A DNA stretch of 64,000 nt from DATLWN01 sp963764315 (GTDB lineage: Bacteria > Pseudomonadota > Zetaproteobacteria > Mariprofundales > Mariprofundaceae). A program made the translations under genes and the position numbers. Every line of letters starts with the position of its first letter. Position 1 is the first letter of the stretch. The DNA lies in assembly GCA_963764315.1 (NCBI GenBank), contig CAVXSB010000006.1, positions 124,001 through 188,000 of the forward strand, written 5' to 3'. This document shows, one piece after another, positions 57,704-64,000 of this stretch. The notes under the pieces are model-generated. The model was not told the origin of the DNA, ran no database searches, and saw nothing but the letters and a program-made list of their open reading frames with translations.

Positions 57704-59999
57704 CAGCCGCGAGCTAGGCGCGCACATCGAGGCCCTGCGCCGGCAGCTCAAGGAACACAACTACCGCTACTACGTGCTCGATCGCCCGGCCATCTCCGAT
57801 GCCGAGTACGACCGCATGCTGCGTGAGCTCCAGGATCTGGAGGCTGCGTCCGGCGAGCCCGTACCGGCCGATTCCCCGACCCAGACCGTCGGTGCCCCGC
57901 CCAGCCAGACCTTCGCCACACGCGAACATGCGCTGCCGCTGCTGTCGCTGGCCAATGCCTTCGTCGAGGACGAGGTCCGGGACTTCGACCGCCGCGTGCG
58001 CGAGGGGCTCGGCGTCGATGCCGTGCACTACATCATCGAGCCGAAAATCGACGGTCTGGCCGTCAACCTGCGCTACGAGCGCGGGCATCTTGTCATGGCG
58101 GCCACGCGTGGCGACGGGCGCAGCGGCGAGGACGTCACCAACAATATCCGCACCATCGGCGACATTCCCTGGAGTCTTGCGGGGGACGTGCCGGAGCTTT
58201 TGGAGGTCAGGGGCGAGGTCTATATGTCCCGCCAGGCCTTCGCCGCCCTGAACGAGGCGCAGGTCGGGGCGGGCGCCCAGCCCTTCGCCAATCCCCGCAA
58301 TGCCGCCGCCGGCTCCCTGCGCCAGCTCGATGCGCGTGTGACGGCGAAGCGTCGCCTGAACTTCTTCGCCTATGGCGCCGGTGCCGGTGCCGAACAGCTC
58401 GCCACCAGCCAGTCGGCACTTTTGGCCACCCTGAGCCGCATGCATTTCGCCGTGCAGGAGACGCGCCTGGTGGATGGGGTGGAGGCCTTGCTCGCCGCCT
58501 ATGAGGACTGGCAGGACAAGCGGCCGGGGCTGGCCTACGAGATCGACGGCCTGGTCTACAAGGTCGACGCTTTCGCCCTGCAGGCGAGGCTGGGCAATAT
58601 CGCGCGTTCGCCGCGCTGGGCGGTGGCGCACAAGTTCCCGGCCGAAGAGGCCGAGACGGTGGTCGAGCGCATCGTCTGGCAGGTCGGGCGCACCGGCGTC
58701 GTCACGCCGGTGGCGGAGATGGCTCCGGTGGAGGTGGCGGGGGTGACGGTGTCCCGCGCCACCCTGCACAACGTCGAGTTCCTGCATGAGCTGGGGGTGT
58801 TTCCGGGCGCCAAGGTGGTGATCCGCCGCGCCGGCGACGTGATTCCCGAGGTGGTGCGCGTCGTCAACCGGGATGCGAGGGCGCCGGTGGAACCGCCCAC
58901 GCACTGCCCGGTTTGCCATGCCCACATCGTCGAGCTGCCGGGCGAGGTGGCCATCCGCTGCTCCGGTGGTCTGTCCTGCCCGGCCCAGATCAAGGAGCGG
59001 TTGCGGCATTTCGTGTCCCGCCGGGCCATGGACATCGACGGCATGGGCGAGAAGCTGATCGAGCGCCTGGTCGATGAGAAGATGGTGGTATCGGTGGCGG
59101 ACCTGTACCGCATCGACTGGAACGTGCTGGCGGATTGGGAGGGCTTCGGAGAGAAGAAGATCGCCAATCTCCAGGCATCGGTGGCGGCATCGGTGCAGCG
59201 CCCGCTTCCCCGCTTCATCTATGCCCTGGGCATCCCCCTGATCGGCGAGGTCACGGCCTTCGCCCTGGCCAGCCATTTTGGGGAGATGCCATCGTTGAGA
59301 CGGGCCGTCGGGGAGGTCGACTACGCGGCCTCCGATGCGCTGGGCAAGGTGCTGGCTTCCCCCGGACTGCATGATGTCTTTGAAGGGGGCCTGGAAGGGG
59401 CGAAGGCGTCCGTTGCGGCCTCGCTCAGGGAGCGCTTCGATGCCGTCGAATCGATGCTGCATGAGCGGGAAGGCTCGCCGGAGTCGATCATCGATCTCGC
59501 CAGCTTCCTGATCAAGAGAAAGGGCATGAAAAAGGCCTTCGAGGCCTTTGTCGACGAGGCGGACCCGGCTGCGGGACGCGAGTTCAAGCGCTACTTCGCG
59601 TTACTGGACACCATGATGGAGGTCGAGGACGTCGGCCCGGATGTGGCGGCCAGCCTGATGACCTTCTTCGCGGAGGAGAACAACCGGAAGGTGCTCGATG
59701 ATCTGGAGGCCTTGGGTGTGGTGCCGGAGCCTGTGCAGCGCGCGGAGACGAAGCACCCGCTTGCCGGCAAGACCGTGGTGCTGACCGGCACCCTGGTGCG
59801 CATGACGCGGTCGGAGGCGGAGACGAGGCTGCGCGAGGTCGGCGCCAAGGCGGCGGGCTCGGTGTCCAGGAAGACCGACTACGTCGCCGCCGGCGAGAAC
59901 GCCGGCTCCAAACTCGAAAAGGCCAAAACACTGGACGTGCCGGTCATCGACGAGGATCAACTGATCGCTTGGCTCAGTGATGGCGACAATGGCGCATAA
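57669..59999 (+). CDS. ligA: NAD-dependent DNA ligase LigA with an internal insertion
   Basis: 776 residues, about 100 longer than E. coli LigA. Adenylation domain with EPKIDGLAVNLRYERG (catalytic Lys), OB fold, zinc finger (CPVCHAHIVEL and CSGGLSCPAQ), HhH domain and C-terminal BRCT (GKTVVLTGTLVRMTRSEAE). Between the HhH parts, after LASHFGEM and before VEDVGPDVAASL (residues about 538-655), 118 residues occur where E. coli has about 21. The reading frame is intact. Start ATG 57669 gives MSHKGSPAS and a normal N-terminal Ia domain (EHNYRYYVLDRPAISDAEYD). Confidence 0.96.
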   Translation: MSHKGSPASPADSRELGAHIEALRRQLKEHNYRYYVLDRPAISDAEYDRMLRELQDLEAASGEPVPADSPTQTVGAPPSQTFATREHALPLLSLANAFVEDEVRDFDRRVREGLGVDAVHYIIEPKIDGLAVNLRYERGHLVMAATRGDGRSGEDVTNNIRTIGDIPWSLAGDVPELLEVRGEVYMSRQAFAALNEAQVGAGAQPFANPRNAAAGSLRQLDARVTAKRRLNFFAYGAGAGAEQLATSQSALLATLSRMHFAVQETRLVDGVEALLAAYEDWQDKRPGLAYEIDGLVYKVDAFALQARLGNIARSPRWAVAHKFPAEEAETVVERIVWQVGRTGVVTPVAEMAPVEVAGVTVSRATLHNVEFLHELGVFPGAKVVIRRAGDVIPEVVRVVNRDARAPVEPPTHCPVCHAHIVELPGEVAIRCSGGLSCPAQIKERLRHFVSRRAMDIDGMGEKLIERLVDEKMVVSVADLYRIDWNVLADWEGFGEKKIANLQASVAASVQRPLPRFIYALGIPLIGEVTAFALASHFGEMPSLRRAVGEVDYAASDALGKVLASPGLHDVFEGGLEGAKASVAASLRERFDAVESMLHEREGSPESIIDLASFLIKRKGMKKAFEAFVDEADPAAGREFKRYFALLDTMMEVEDVGPDVAASLMTFFAEENNRKVLDDLEALGVVPEPVQRAETKHPLAGKTVVLTGTLVRMTRSEAETRLREVGAKAAGSVSRKTDYVAAGENAGSKLEKAKTLDVPVIDEDQLIAWLSDGDNGA

Positions 60000-60174
60000 G
60001 CGCCAGAAATCAAATCGCTCAATCATGGATGGCGGAAAACGGCCGCTTCCGAAACCGCCTGACCGCAGAGCGGGGTGCAGAGAGCAGGTCTGGTCATCCA
60101 AATTGTGCGGCTTGCGCATGTGGCGCGATCTCGGTGGTGGTGCGATAGAAATCAATCAGACATGATTCATGTGT

Positions 60175-61251
60175 ATGAGCGATCACTTGTTAGTCGAAAA
60201 AACGCAATTCCGAAAAGCGCTAATTTCGCTGCTATTCGCTACTGTGTTTATATCCTGTGTGGCAACAGTTTTTCACTGGTCTGCTCCACATACGTGGATA
60301 GTCAATTTGATTATTCCTCCGGCAGCATCCATCTCTGCTGGAATCCTTCTTTTGATGGTCTATTTTTTTCCAGAAAAAACATCTATCGTTGCCAAATTGT
60401 ACGTGGTGCTCATGGGTTGTGCGCTGACGATTCCGTGCTGGATTGCGGTGTTCCAGGCAGGTCATGATCCGGCGATTAAGCTGATCAACCTATACCCACC
60501 GATAATATCGTTTTTGTTGATCGCGACCATGATCATATTGATGACCTTTAGACATCGGGTCGCGGTTGTCATAAGCAGCTTGTTCTGGCTTATCAATGCG
60601 GTTCCGATTTTAACTTATCTGACGCTGCATCCGGATGAGCTCTGGGCGCCTCGCGGGCAGGACATGTTTATTGATTTCGGCCCCCTCTTCATCTTTATCA
60701 TCATCGCCTTGCCGTTTGTTCGTAACTATTCAAACAGCATGAATAAACTTCAAAAGGAACTCATCGCAACCACTGTCATTGCCGAGCGAGACTCACTAAC
60801 CATGTTGCTCAACCGGCATGGCATTGAAAATTTAATCGCTGCGCAAAAAGGCCATTTCAGCCTTCTTCTCATCGATGTGGATCATTTCAAAAACATCAAC
60901 GATGGGTTCGGTCACCAAGCCGGAGACGCTGTGTTGTGTGAGATTGCACGCCGCCTTACGCAAAGCCTGCGAAAAGAAGCACATATCTCTCGCTGGGGAG
61001 GAGAAGAGTTTCTTGTCCTGGTGGAGGATATCCAGGAATCCGACCTCGAAACGATCGCCGAGCGAGTGCTCAAGGCGATTGAAAATGAACCCTTTGCAGA
61101 GGTTGGGAAGGTGACCGCCTCCATTGGATGCGCCACTCACCACCATCATGAAAATGGGGCGCAGGTATTCAAGCGTACCGACCAGGCCTTGTATCAGGCA
61201 AAAACGAATGGCCGGAACCAGGTTGTATTTGCAGACATGTGGACTGCCTAA
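60175..61251 (+). CDS. Membrane diguanylate cyclase (GGDEF), AT-richer gene
   Basis: 358 residues from ATG 60175 (ATG 60169 also in frame). Five to six hydrophobic helices in the first 190 residues (LISLLFATVFISCVATVF, IISFLLIATMIILMTF, LFIFIIIALPFV), then a GGDEF domain with ERDSLTMLLNRHG, DVDHFKNINDGFGHQAGD and RWGGEEF. The Arg-x-x-Asp inhibitory site is not conserved (RKEA). Base composition is clearly lower in GC than the neighbours, hinting at transfer. A tRNA-Gln gene lies 300 bp downstream. Expected to make cyclic di-GMP. Confidence 0.92.
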   Translation: MSDHLLVEKTQFRKALISLLFATVFISCVATVFHWSAPHTWIVNLIIPPAASISAGILLLMVYFFPEKTSIVAKLYVVLMGCALTIPCWIAVFQAGHDPAIKLINLYPPIISFLLIATMIILMTFRHRVAVVISSLFWLINAVPILTYLTLHPDELWAPRGQDMFIDFGPLFIFIIIALPFVRNYSNSMNKLQKELIATTVIAERDSLTMLLNRHGIENLIAAQKGHFSLLLIDVDHFKNINDGFGHQAGDAVLCEIARRLTQSLRKEAHISRWGGEEFLVLVEDIQESDLETIAERVLKAIENEPFAEVGKVTASIGCATHHHHENGAQVFKRTDQALYQAKTNGRNQVVFADMWTA

Positions 61252-61270
61252 ACTTTTGGATTTGAAGGGT

Positions 61271-61426
61271 TATTCTGTTGAGAAACTATTTTTGAGGGGG
61301 CGGGTAAAATCGAGCATAACTCGGGGTCGCCTTGCCCTTCCCAGTAGGATAAAAATCGCTTGTAGAGGATTTGGTGAGGTCGGTCTTTTCGGAAGGCGGT
61401 GGACAATCGAGTTTTTCAACAGAATA
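61271..61426. mobile_element. 156-bp element bounded by 17-bp inverted repeats (MITE or IS remnant)
   Basis: The ends TATTCTGTTGAGAAACT (61271-61287) and AGTTTTTCAACAGAATA (61410-61426) are inverted copies with 16 of 17 matches. The outline AGTTTTTCAACAG resembles ends of known insertion sequences, from memory only. No transposase frame is inside and no target duplication is evident. It lies between the diguanylate cyclase and tRNA-Gln. Confidence 0.55.
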
Positions 61427-61502
61427 GGCCGGTTCAAGCCATTCGGTTGTAATAGCGTTGTCCCGTCGTGGTGCGAAGATATGCGAATTTTCCTGCGCAG
61501 GG

Positions 61503-61531
61503 TTGACGATGGGGGGCTGCCCGCTTATGTT
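61503..61531 (+). promoter_or_regulatory. Sigma-70 promoter of tRNA-Gln
   Basis: TTGACG at 61503-61508, 17-bp spacer, TATGTT at 61526-61531, then a GC-rich discriminator (GCGGCCC). The tRNA begins 15 bases after the -10 element. Confidence 0.8.
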
Positions 61532-61546
61532 GCGGCCCTTCCCGTT

Positions 61547-61620
61547 TGGGGGATCGTCTAATGGTAGGACAGCGGACTCTGACTCCGTCAATCTAGGTTC
61601 GAATCCTAGTCCCCCAGCCA
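61547..61620 (+). tRNA. tRNA-Gln (anticodon CTG)
   Basis: 74 bases with encoded CCA. Acceptor TGGGGGA pairs with TCCCCCA; D-arm GTCT/GGAC; anticodon arm GCGGA/TCCGT with loop CTCTGAC, anticodon CTG at 61579-61581 reading CAG; T-arm CTAGG/CCTAG with TTCGAAT. Discriminator G. A U1-A72 pair is typical of tRNA-Gln. Confidence 0.97.
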
Positions 61621-61669
61621 GTTCTTCTCTTTCCAGGCTCCGCAGACGGGGCCTTTCTTTATGGCCGAA

Positions 61670-62293
61670 TCAGAGCGAGACGCTGGATCTGTTGGGATCG
61701 TGGATCAACATCCATATCCGGATCTTGTGGCGCGCCTGCGTCATCTGCGCCTGCGTCAGGCGCCGGGCCAGATCGTCGCGGGCCTTGGCGGCAAGCTGGG
61801 CGCCGTCGACGTCCTGGTTGGCGGCGATGGTCAGCCACATGAGCGCCGTCACGGGATCCTTGGGTACATATTGACCCGACTGCAGTTCCAGGCCCCATTG
61901 GTACTGGGCCTCGGCGAAGCCGTGGTCTGCCGACTTCTCGTACCAGGCCATGGCCGCATGGCGGTCCTGCCGGGTGCCATTGCCGTGATAGAGCATGTCG
62001 GCGACGTTGAATTCGGCACGTGGCTGCGCCTGCTTGGCGGCCTGCATGTACCAGTAGAAGGCGCGGGGCTCATTCTTCGCGGTGCCCAGGCCGTTGTCGT
62101 GCATCAGTCCGGCATAGAGCTGGGCCACACTGTCTCCGCCTGCGCCCAGACGCTCGAACTCGGCCAGGGCCTCGTGGTAGTGCTGCGCATTGTAGGCTTG
62201 GGCGGCCGTGAGCAGGCTGGCCATGGCCGGTGTCGGGGCCAGCGCCAGCATGGCCAGCCCGGCGGCGATGGCGAGGCGCAGGCTAGCGCGCAT
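61670..62293 (-). CDS. Exported Sel1-repeat protein
   Basis: 207 residues. Signal peptide in the first 25 residues (LAIAAGLAMLALAPTPAMA). Three to four Sel1-like helical repeats follow: VAQLYAGLMHDNGLG, RAEFNVADMLYHGNG, EAQYQWGLELQSGQYVPKD and a later ALMWLTIAANQ. Such repeats mediate protein contacts. Its ATG overlaps the end of the upstream lipoprotein gene by 11 bases, so the two form an operon. Confidence 0.88.
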   Translation of the reverse strand: MRASLRLAIAAGLAMLALAPTPAMASLLTAAQAYNAQHYHEALAEFERLGAGGDSVAQLYAGLMHDNGLGTAKNEPRAFYWYMQAAKQAQPRAEFNVADMLYHGNGTRQDRHAAMAWYEKSADHGFAEAQYQWGLELQSGQYVPKDPVTALMWLTIAANQDVDGAQLAAKARDDLARRLTQAQMTQARHKIRIWMLIHDPNRSSVSL

Positions 62294-62714
62294 CGGACGG
62301 CATGGCCGAGGGGTCGAAATAGTCCTTCTTCGGCGCCAGGCTCAGGTTGACGCGGTGCACGCTGGGGCCGTTCGCCCATGTGACATCGCCGTTCGCCTTG
62401 CTGACATGCACCGGCGGCAGACCGTCCATATGGGGGTGGATCGCCGTGCCGCCCGCGATGTCGGCGAGCCAGATCTTGCCGCCGTCGTGGATGTAGACCC
62501 GCGGCGCCGGGCCGGTGTCCTTGCCGCCGTAGACGAACAGATAGGCCTCGGCGATGATCTTGGCCTCGTCCATGGCGATGCCGTTGTCGTAGGTGACGCG
62601 CTTCAGATCGCCTTGCAGGATCGAGCGGTGCAGGTCGTCGCCCGAGCCGCCGCTGCAGCCCAGCAGGGAGACGGCCACAAGGCAGAAGAGGATGGTGTTT
62701 CGCATCGATTTCAT
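62283..62714 (-). CDS. Small lipoprotein of unknown function
   Basis: 143 residues from ATG 62714 (ATG 62705 also possible). Signal peptide MRNTILFCLVAVSLLGC with lipobox SLLGC; the lipidated Cys is near residue 20. Mature part contains LFVYGGKDTGPAPRVYIHDG and no known domain. It is operonic with the Sel1-repeat protein. Function unknown. Confidence 0.75.
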   Translation of the reverse strand: MKSMRNTILFCLVAVSLLGCSGGSGDDLHRSILQGDLKRVTYDNGIAMDEAKIIAEAYLFVYGGKDTGPAPRVYIHDGGKIWLADIAGGTAIHPHMDGLPPVHVSKANGDVTWANGPSVHRVNLSLAPKKDYFDPSAMPSDAR

Positions 62715-62786
62715 GGTTCTGCGCCCGTGCTCGAAAGTCAAGCGGGCTGCATGGGGGGCGATGAATGATTCTTCATATGCCGTTCA

Positions 62787-62803
62787 CGGCCATATCATGG
62801 CCG
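62787..62803. promoter_or_regulatory. 17-bp palindrome, possible operator
   Basis: CGGCCAT-ATC-ATGGCCG is a perfect dyad with 7-bp arms. It lies between the lipoprotein start and the candidate small RNA, so it could be an operator for either. Confidence 0.4.
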
Positions 62804-62820
62804 ATGCGCATATTGGTCAC

Positions 62821-62904
62821 TGTCTGGCGCCACTCCCTCCTCCCCTCCCTAGTGACAGCGCCAGACAAGCAGGCCCCGGAGCAATCCGGGGCCTTTGCTT
62901 TTTT
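62821..62904 (+). ncRNA. Candidate small RNA: long hairpin with C/T-rich loop plus terminator
   Basis: A first hairpin pairs TGTCTGGCGC (62821-62830) with GCGCCAGACA (62858-62867), then CACT with AGTG, leaving a three-base bulge and a 16-base loop made only of C and T (62835-62850). A rho-independent terminator follows. It lies between two minus-strand genes, and the T-run is on the plus strand. The loop is complementary to Shine-Dalgarno-like sequence. No clear sigma-70 promoter was found and the 5' end is unknown. Confidence 0.5.
62872..62904 (+). terminator. Intrinsic terminator on the plus strand
   Basis: GGCCCCGGA/TCCGGGGCC stem with GCAA loop, then TTTGCTTTTTT. A further CCGGGGCC copy at 62905-62912 could compete for pairing. 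No plus-strand protein gene precedes it. Confidence 0.85.
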
Positions 62905-62957
62905 CCGGGGCCTGTTCATACAAGTGATCGCACGCAGCGTTGCAATCCGGCATGGGA

Positions 62958-63704
62958 CTAAGTCAGGCGGATCTCGGCGGCCATGGGCAGGTGATCGGAG
63001 CAGATGACGGGCAGGGCCTGCAATGAAGTGATCTCCAGGTTCCCGCCTACCAGCACATGATCGATGCGCCGCTGGGGCTTCCAGCTCGGAAAGGTGTCCG
63101 GGATGGGCCCTTCGAACATGCGCAGGCCGGCGGACTCCCGCAGGTGTTCCATCTCTTGCGAATTCGGAGCGCAGTTCATGTCTCCGGCGACGATGATGTC
63201 CGGATGCTGGTGGGCCAGGTGGGCCAGGTAGCGCATCTGGCGCATGCGGCTGCTTTTACGCAGCGAAAGGTGCGTGCAGATGAAGGCGATCGGCCTTCCC
63301 TCCACCTGGAAGGTACATTCCAGCGCCACGCGCCCGTGGCGGGAGCCCGGCAAGCGGTGCTCCACCATATGCGACCAGGGCAGCCTGGAGAGCAGGCCCT
63401 GCGTCATGCAGGCCAGATCCCTGACCTCGCGGGTGATTAGCGCATGCGCATAGGGGAAGTCGGCGTGTCGGGCGATGTAGTCCATCTGGTGGATGTAGCG
63501 GCTGCGGTACGAGCCGGCATCGGCCTCCTGGATGGCGACGATGTCGAAGGGGGAGATGGTGGCGGCGATGCGGTCGAGGTTGCTGTGCGACTGCGAGTGC
63601 GGCATCAGATAGCGCAGGCTGTGCGTGACCACGTGCGAAAGCCGGCAGCTGCCGATGCCGGCCTGGATATTGTAGGTGGCGACGCGCAGGGCTGTCCCGC
63701 TCAT
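62958..63704 (-). CDS. Endonuclease/exonuclease/phosphatase family protein
   Basis: 248 residues, no signal peptide. EEP fold motifs: VATYNIQAGIG (Asn), IVAIQEADAG (metal Glu), ICTHLSLRK (His), VAGDMNCAPNS (Asp and Asn), RRIDHVLVGG and SDHLPMAAEI (Asp-His). Members cleave phosphodiesters in nucleic acids or phospholipids; the substrate is unclear. Its ATG overlaps the rmuC stop, so it is downstream of rmuC in an operon. Confidence 0.9.
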   Translation of the reverse strand: MSGTALRVATYNIQAGIGSCRLSHVVTHSLRYLMPHSQSHSNLDRIAATISPFDIVAIQEADAGSYRSRYIHQMDYIARHADFPYAHALITREVRDLACMTQGLLSRLPWSHMVEHRLPGSRHGRVALECTFQVEGRPIAFICTHLSLRKSSRMRQMRYLAHLAHQHPDIIVAGDMNCAPNSQEMEHLRESAGLRMFEGPIPDTFPSWKPQRRIDHVLVGGNLEITSLQALPVICSDHLPMAAEIRLT

Positions 63705-64000
63705 TCGGGTTCGAGCCCGCCTGCCGCTTCCAGCTTCTCGTGCGTCTCCAGGTCGACCTGCTCGATGCGGGTGAAGCGCTGGCTGATCTTCTTGGCCGAG
63801 ATGTGGATGTCTTCCGTATCCTTGTTGGCCTGGCGGATATGAGTGGCGAGCTTGTCGAAGCGCTGGCCGAAGCGTTCGAAGTCGCGGCCCAGCTCGGTCA
63901 GGTGCTTCTGGATGATGTGCACCTGCTCGCGCGTCTCGGCGTCTTTCAGGGCCGCGGCGACGGTGGTCAGAATGGCCATCATCGTCGTCGGGCTGGCCAT
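63701..64000 (-). CDS. rmuC: DNA recombination protein RmuC, C-terminal fragment (5' end outside)
   Basis: About 99 C-terminal codons; the frame runs off the right edge, and the ATG at the edge is probably internal. MASPTTMMAILTTVA corresponds to the RmuC core block SPTTLLATLRT, followed by a predicted coiled-coil helix (ELGRDFERFGQRFDKLATHI) as in the family. RmuC limits DNA inversions at short repeats. The full protein is usually 400-500 residues. Confidence 0.85.
   Translation of the reverse strand: MASPTTMMAILTTVAAALKDAETREQVHIIQKHLTELGRDFERFGQRFDKLATHIRQANKDTEDIHISAKKISQRFTRIEQVDLETHEKLEAAGGLEPE

Noticed and set aside
61124..61591. Open frames across the 61.1-61.6 kb gap, including over tRNA-Gln
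   Set aside because: They run through the inverted-repeat element and the tRNA and resemble no protein.
62765..63007. 80-codon plus-strand frame starting MILHMPFTA
   Set aside because: It crosses a strong hairpin and an intrinsic terminator and has no ribosome site or homology.
1..64000. CRISPR arrays, prophage genes, rRNA genes, replication origin
   Set aside because: No regular direct repeats, phage structural genes, rRNA sequence or DnaA-box cluster were seen.

Overview
The window is GC-rich, densely coded DNA from a Gram-negative bacterium of the Pseudomonadota (RseC, NadB, RmuC, PntAA/AB/B, RadC, the large NAD-dependent glutamate dehydrogenase, TlpA and DegQ all have proteobacterial form). 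The exact class is uncertain. secY-adk-infA-rpmJ-rpsM order, a 61-residue zinc-type S14 and a cysteine-rich zinc-type S4 are not typical of gamma- or betaproteobacteria and suggest a deep lineage; a zetaproteobacterial or Acidithiobacillia-like origin is only a guess. An H2-oxidising chemolithotroph fits the gene content.

Region 1 (1-16.5 kb): a large NAD-glutamate dehydrogenase on the minus strand, cut by the left edge. Divergent from it is a tightly packed plus-strand run radC-hypABCDE-hypF'-hoxFUYHW-pat. It encodes a cytoplasmic NAD-reducing [NiFe] hydrogenase (HoxFUYH, group 3d type), its maturation set and its endopeptidase, and ends with a protein acetyltransferase joined to hoxW by an ATGA overlap. 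HypF is reduced to its Kae1-like domain; a free-standing acylphosphatase lies about 45 kb away.

Region 2 (16.6-23.7 kb): a signalling cluster with a five-PAS hybrid histidine kinase, a leaderless-looking lytic transglycosylase, a degenerate receiver protein and a FixL/FixJ-like kinase-regulator pair. The second kinase carries a G7 run at its 3' end that puts the canonical C-terminus and an ATGA junction with the regulator out of frame.

Region 3 (23.7-34.4 kb): housekeeping and small genes: gamma-glutamylcyclotransferase-like protein, two small exported proteins, a DHH phosphoesterase, a radical SAM protein, rlmB, a 57-codon zinc-finger gene, folB-folK, the three-subunit proton-translocating transhydrogenase, a lipoprotein, and a glycerophosphodiesterase/short glycerol-3-phosphate dehydrogenase pair.

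Region 4 (34.5-53.0 kb): one uninterrupted str-S10-spc-alpha ribosomal supercluster, rpsL through rplQ, with fusA, tuf, secY, adk, infA and rpoA. It opens with a strong sigma-70 promoter and closes with an intrinsic terminator shared with the convergent acylphosphatase-nadB pair.

Region 5 (53.0-64 kb): acylphosphatase, nadB, then rseC-degQ-glutaredoxin-tlpA-ligA (LigA has a roughly 97-residue insertion), an AT-richer diguanylate cyclase, a 156-bp inverted-repeat-bounded element, tRNA-Gln(CUG) with its promoter, a small lipoprotein/Sel1 pair, a candidate small RNA with a C/T-rich loop and its own terminator, an endonuclease/exonuclease/phosphatase protein, and the 3' end of rmuC.
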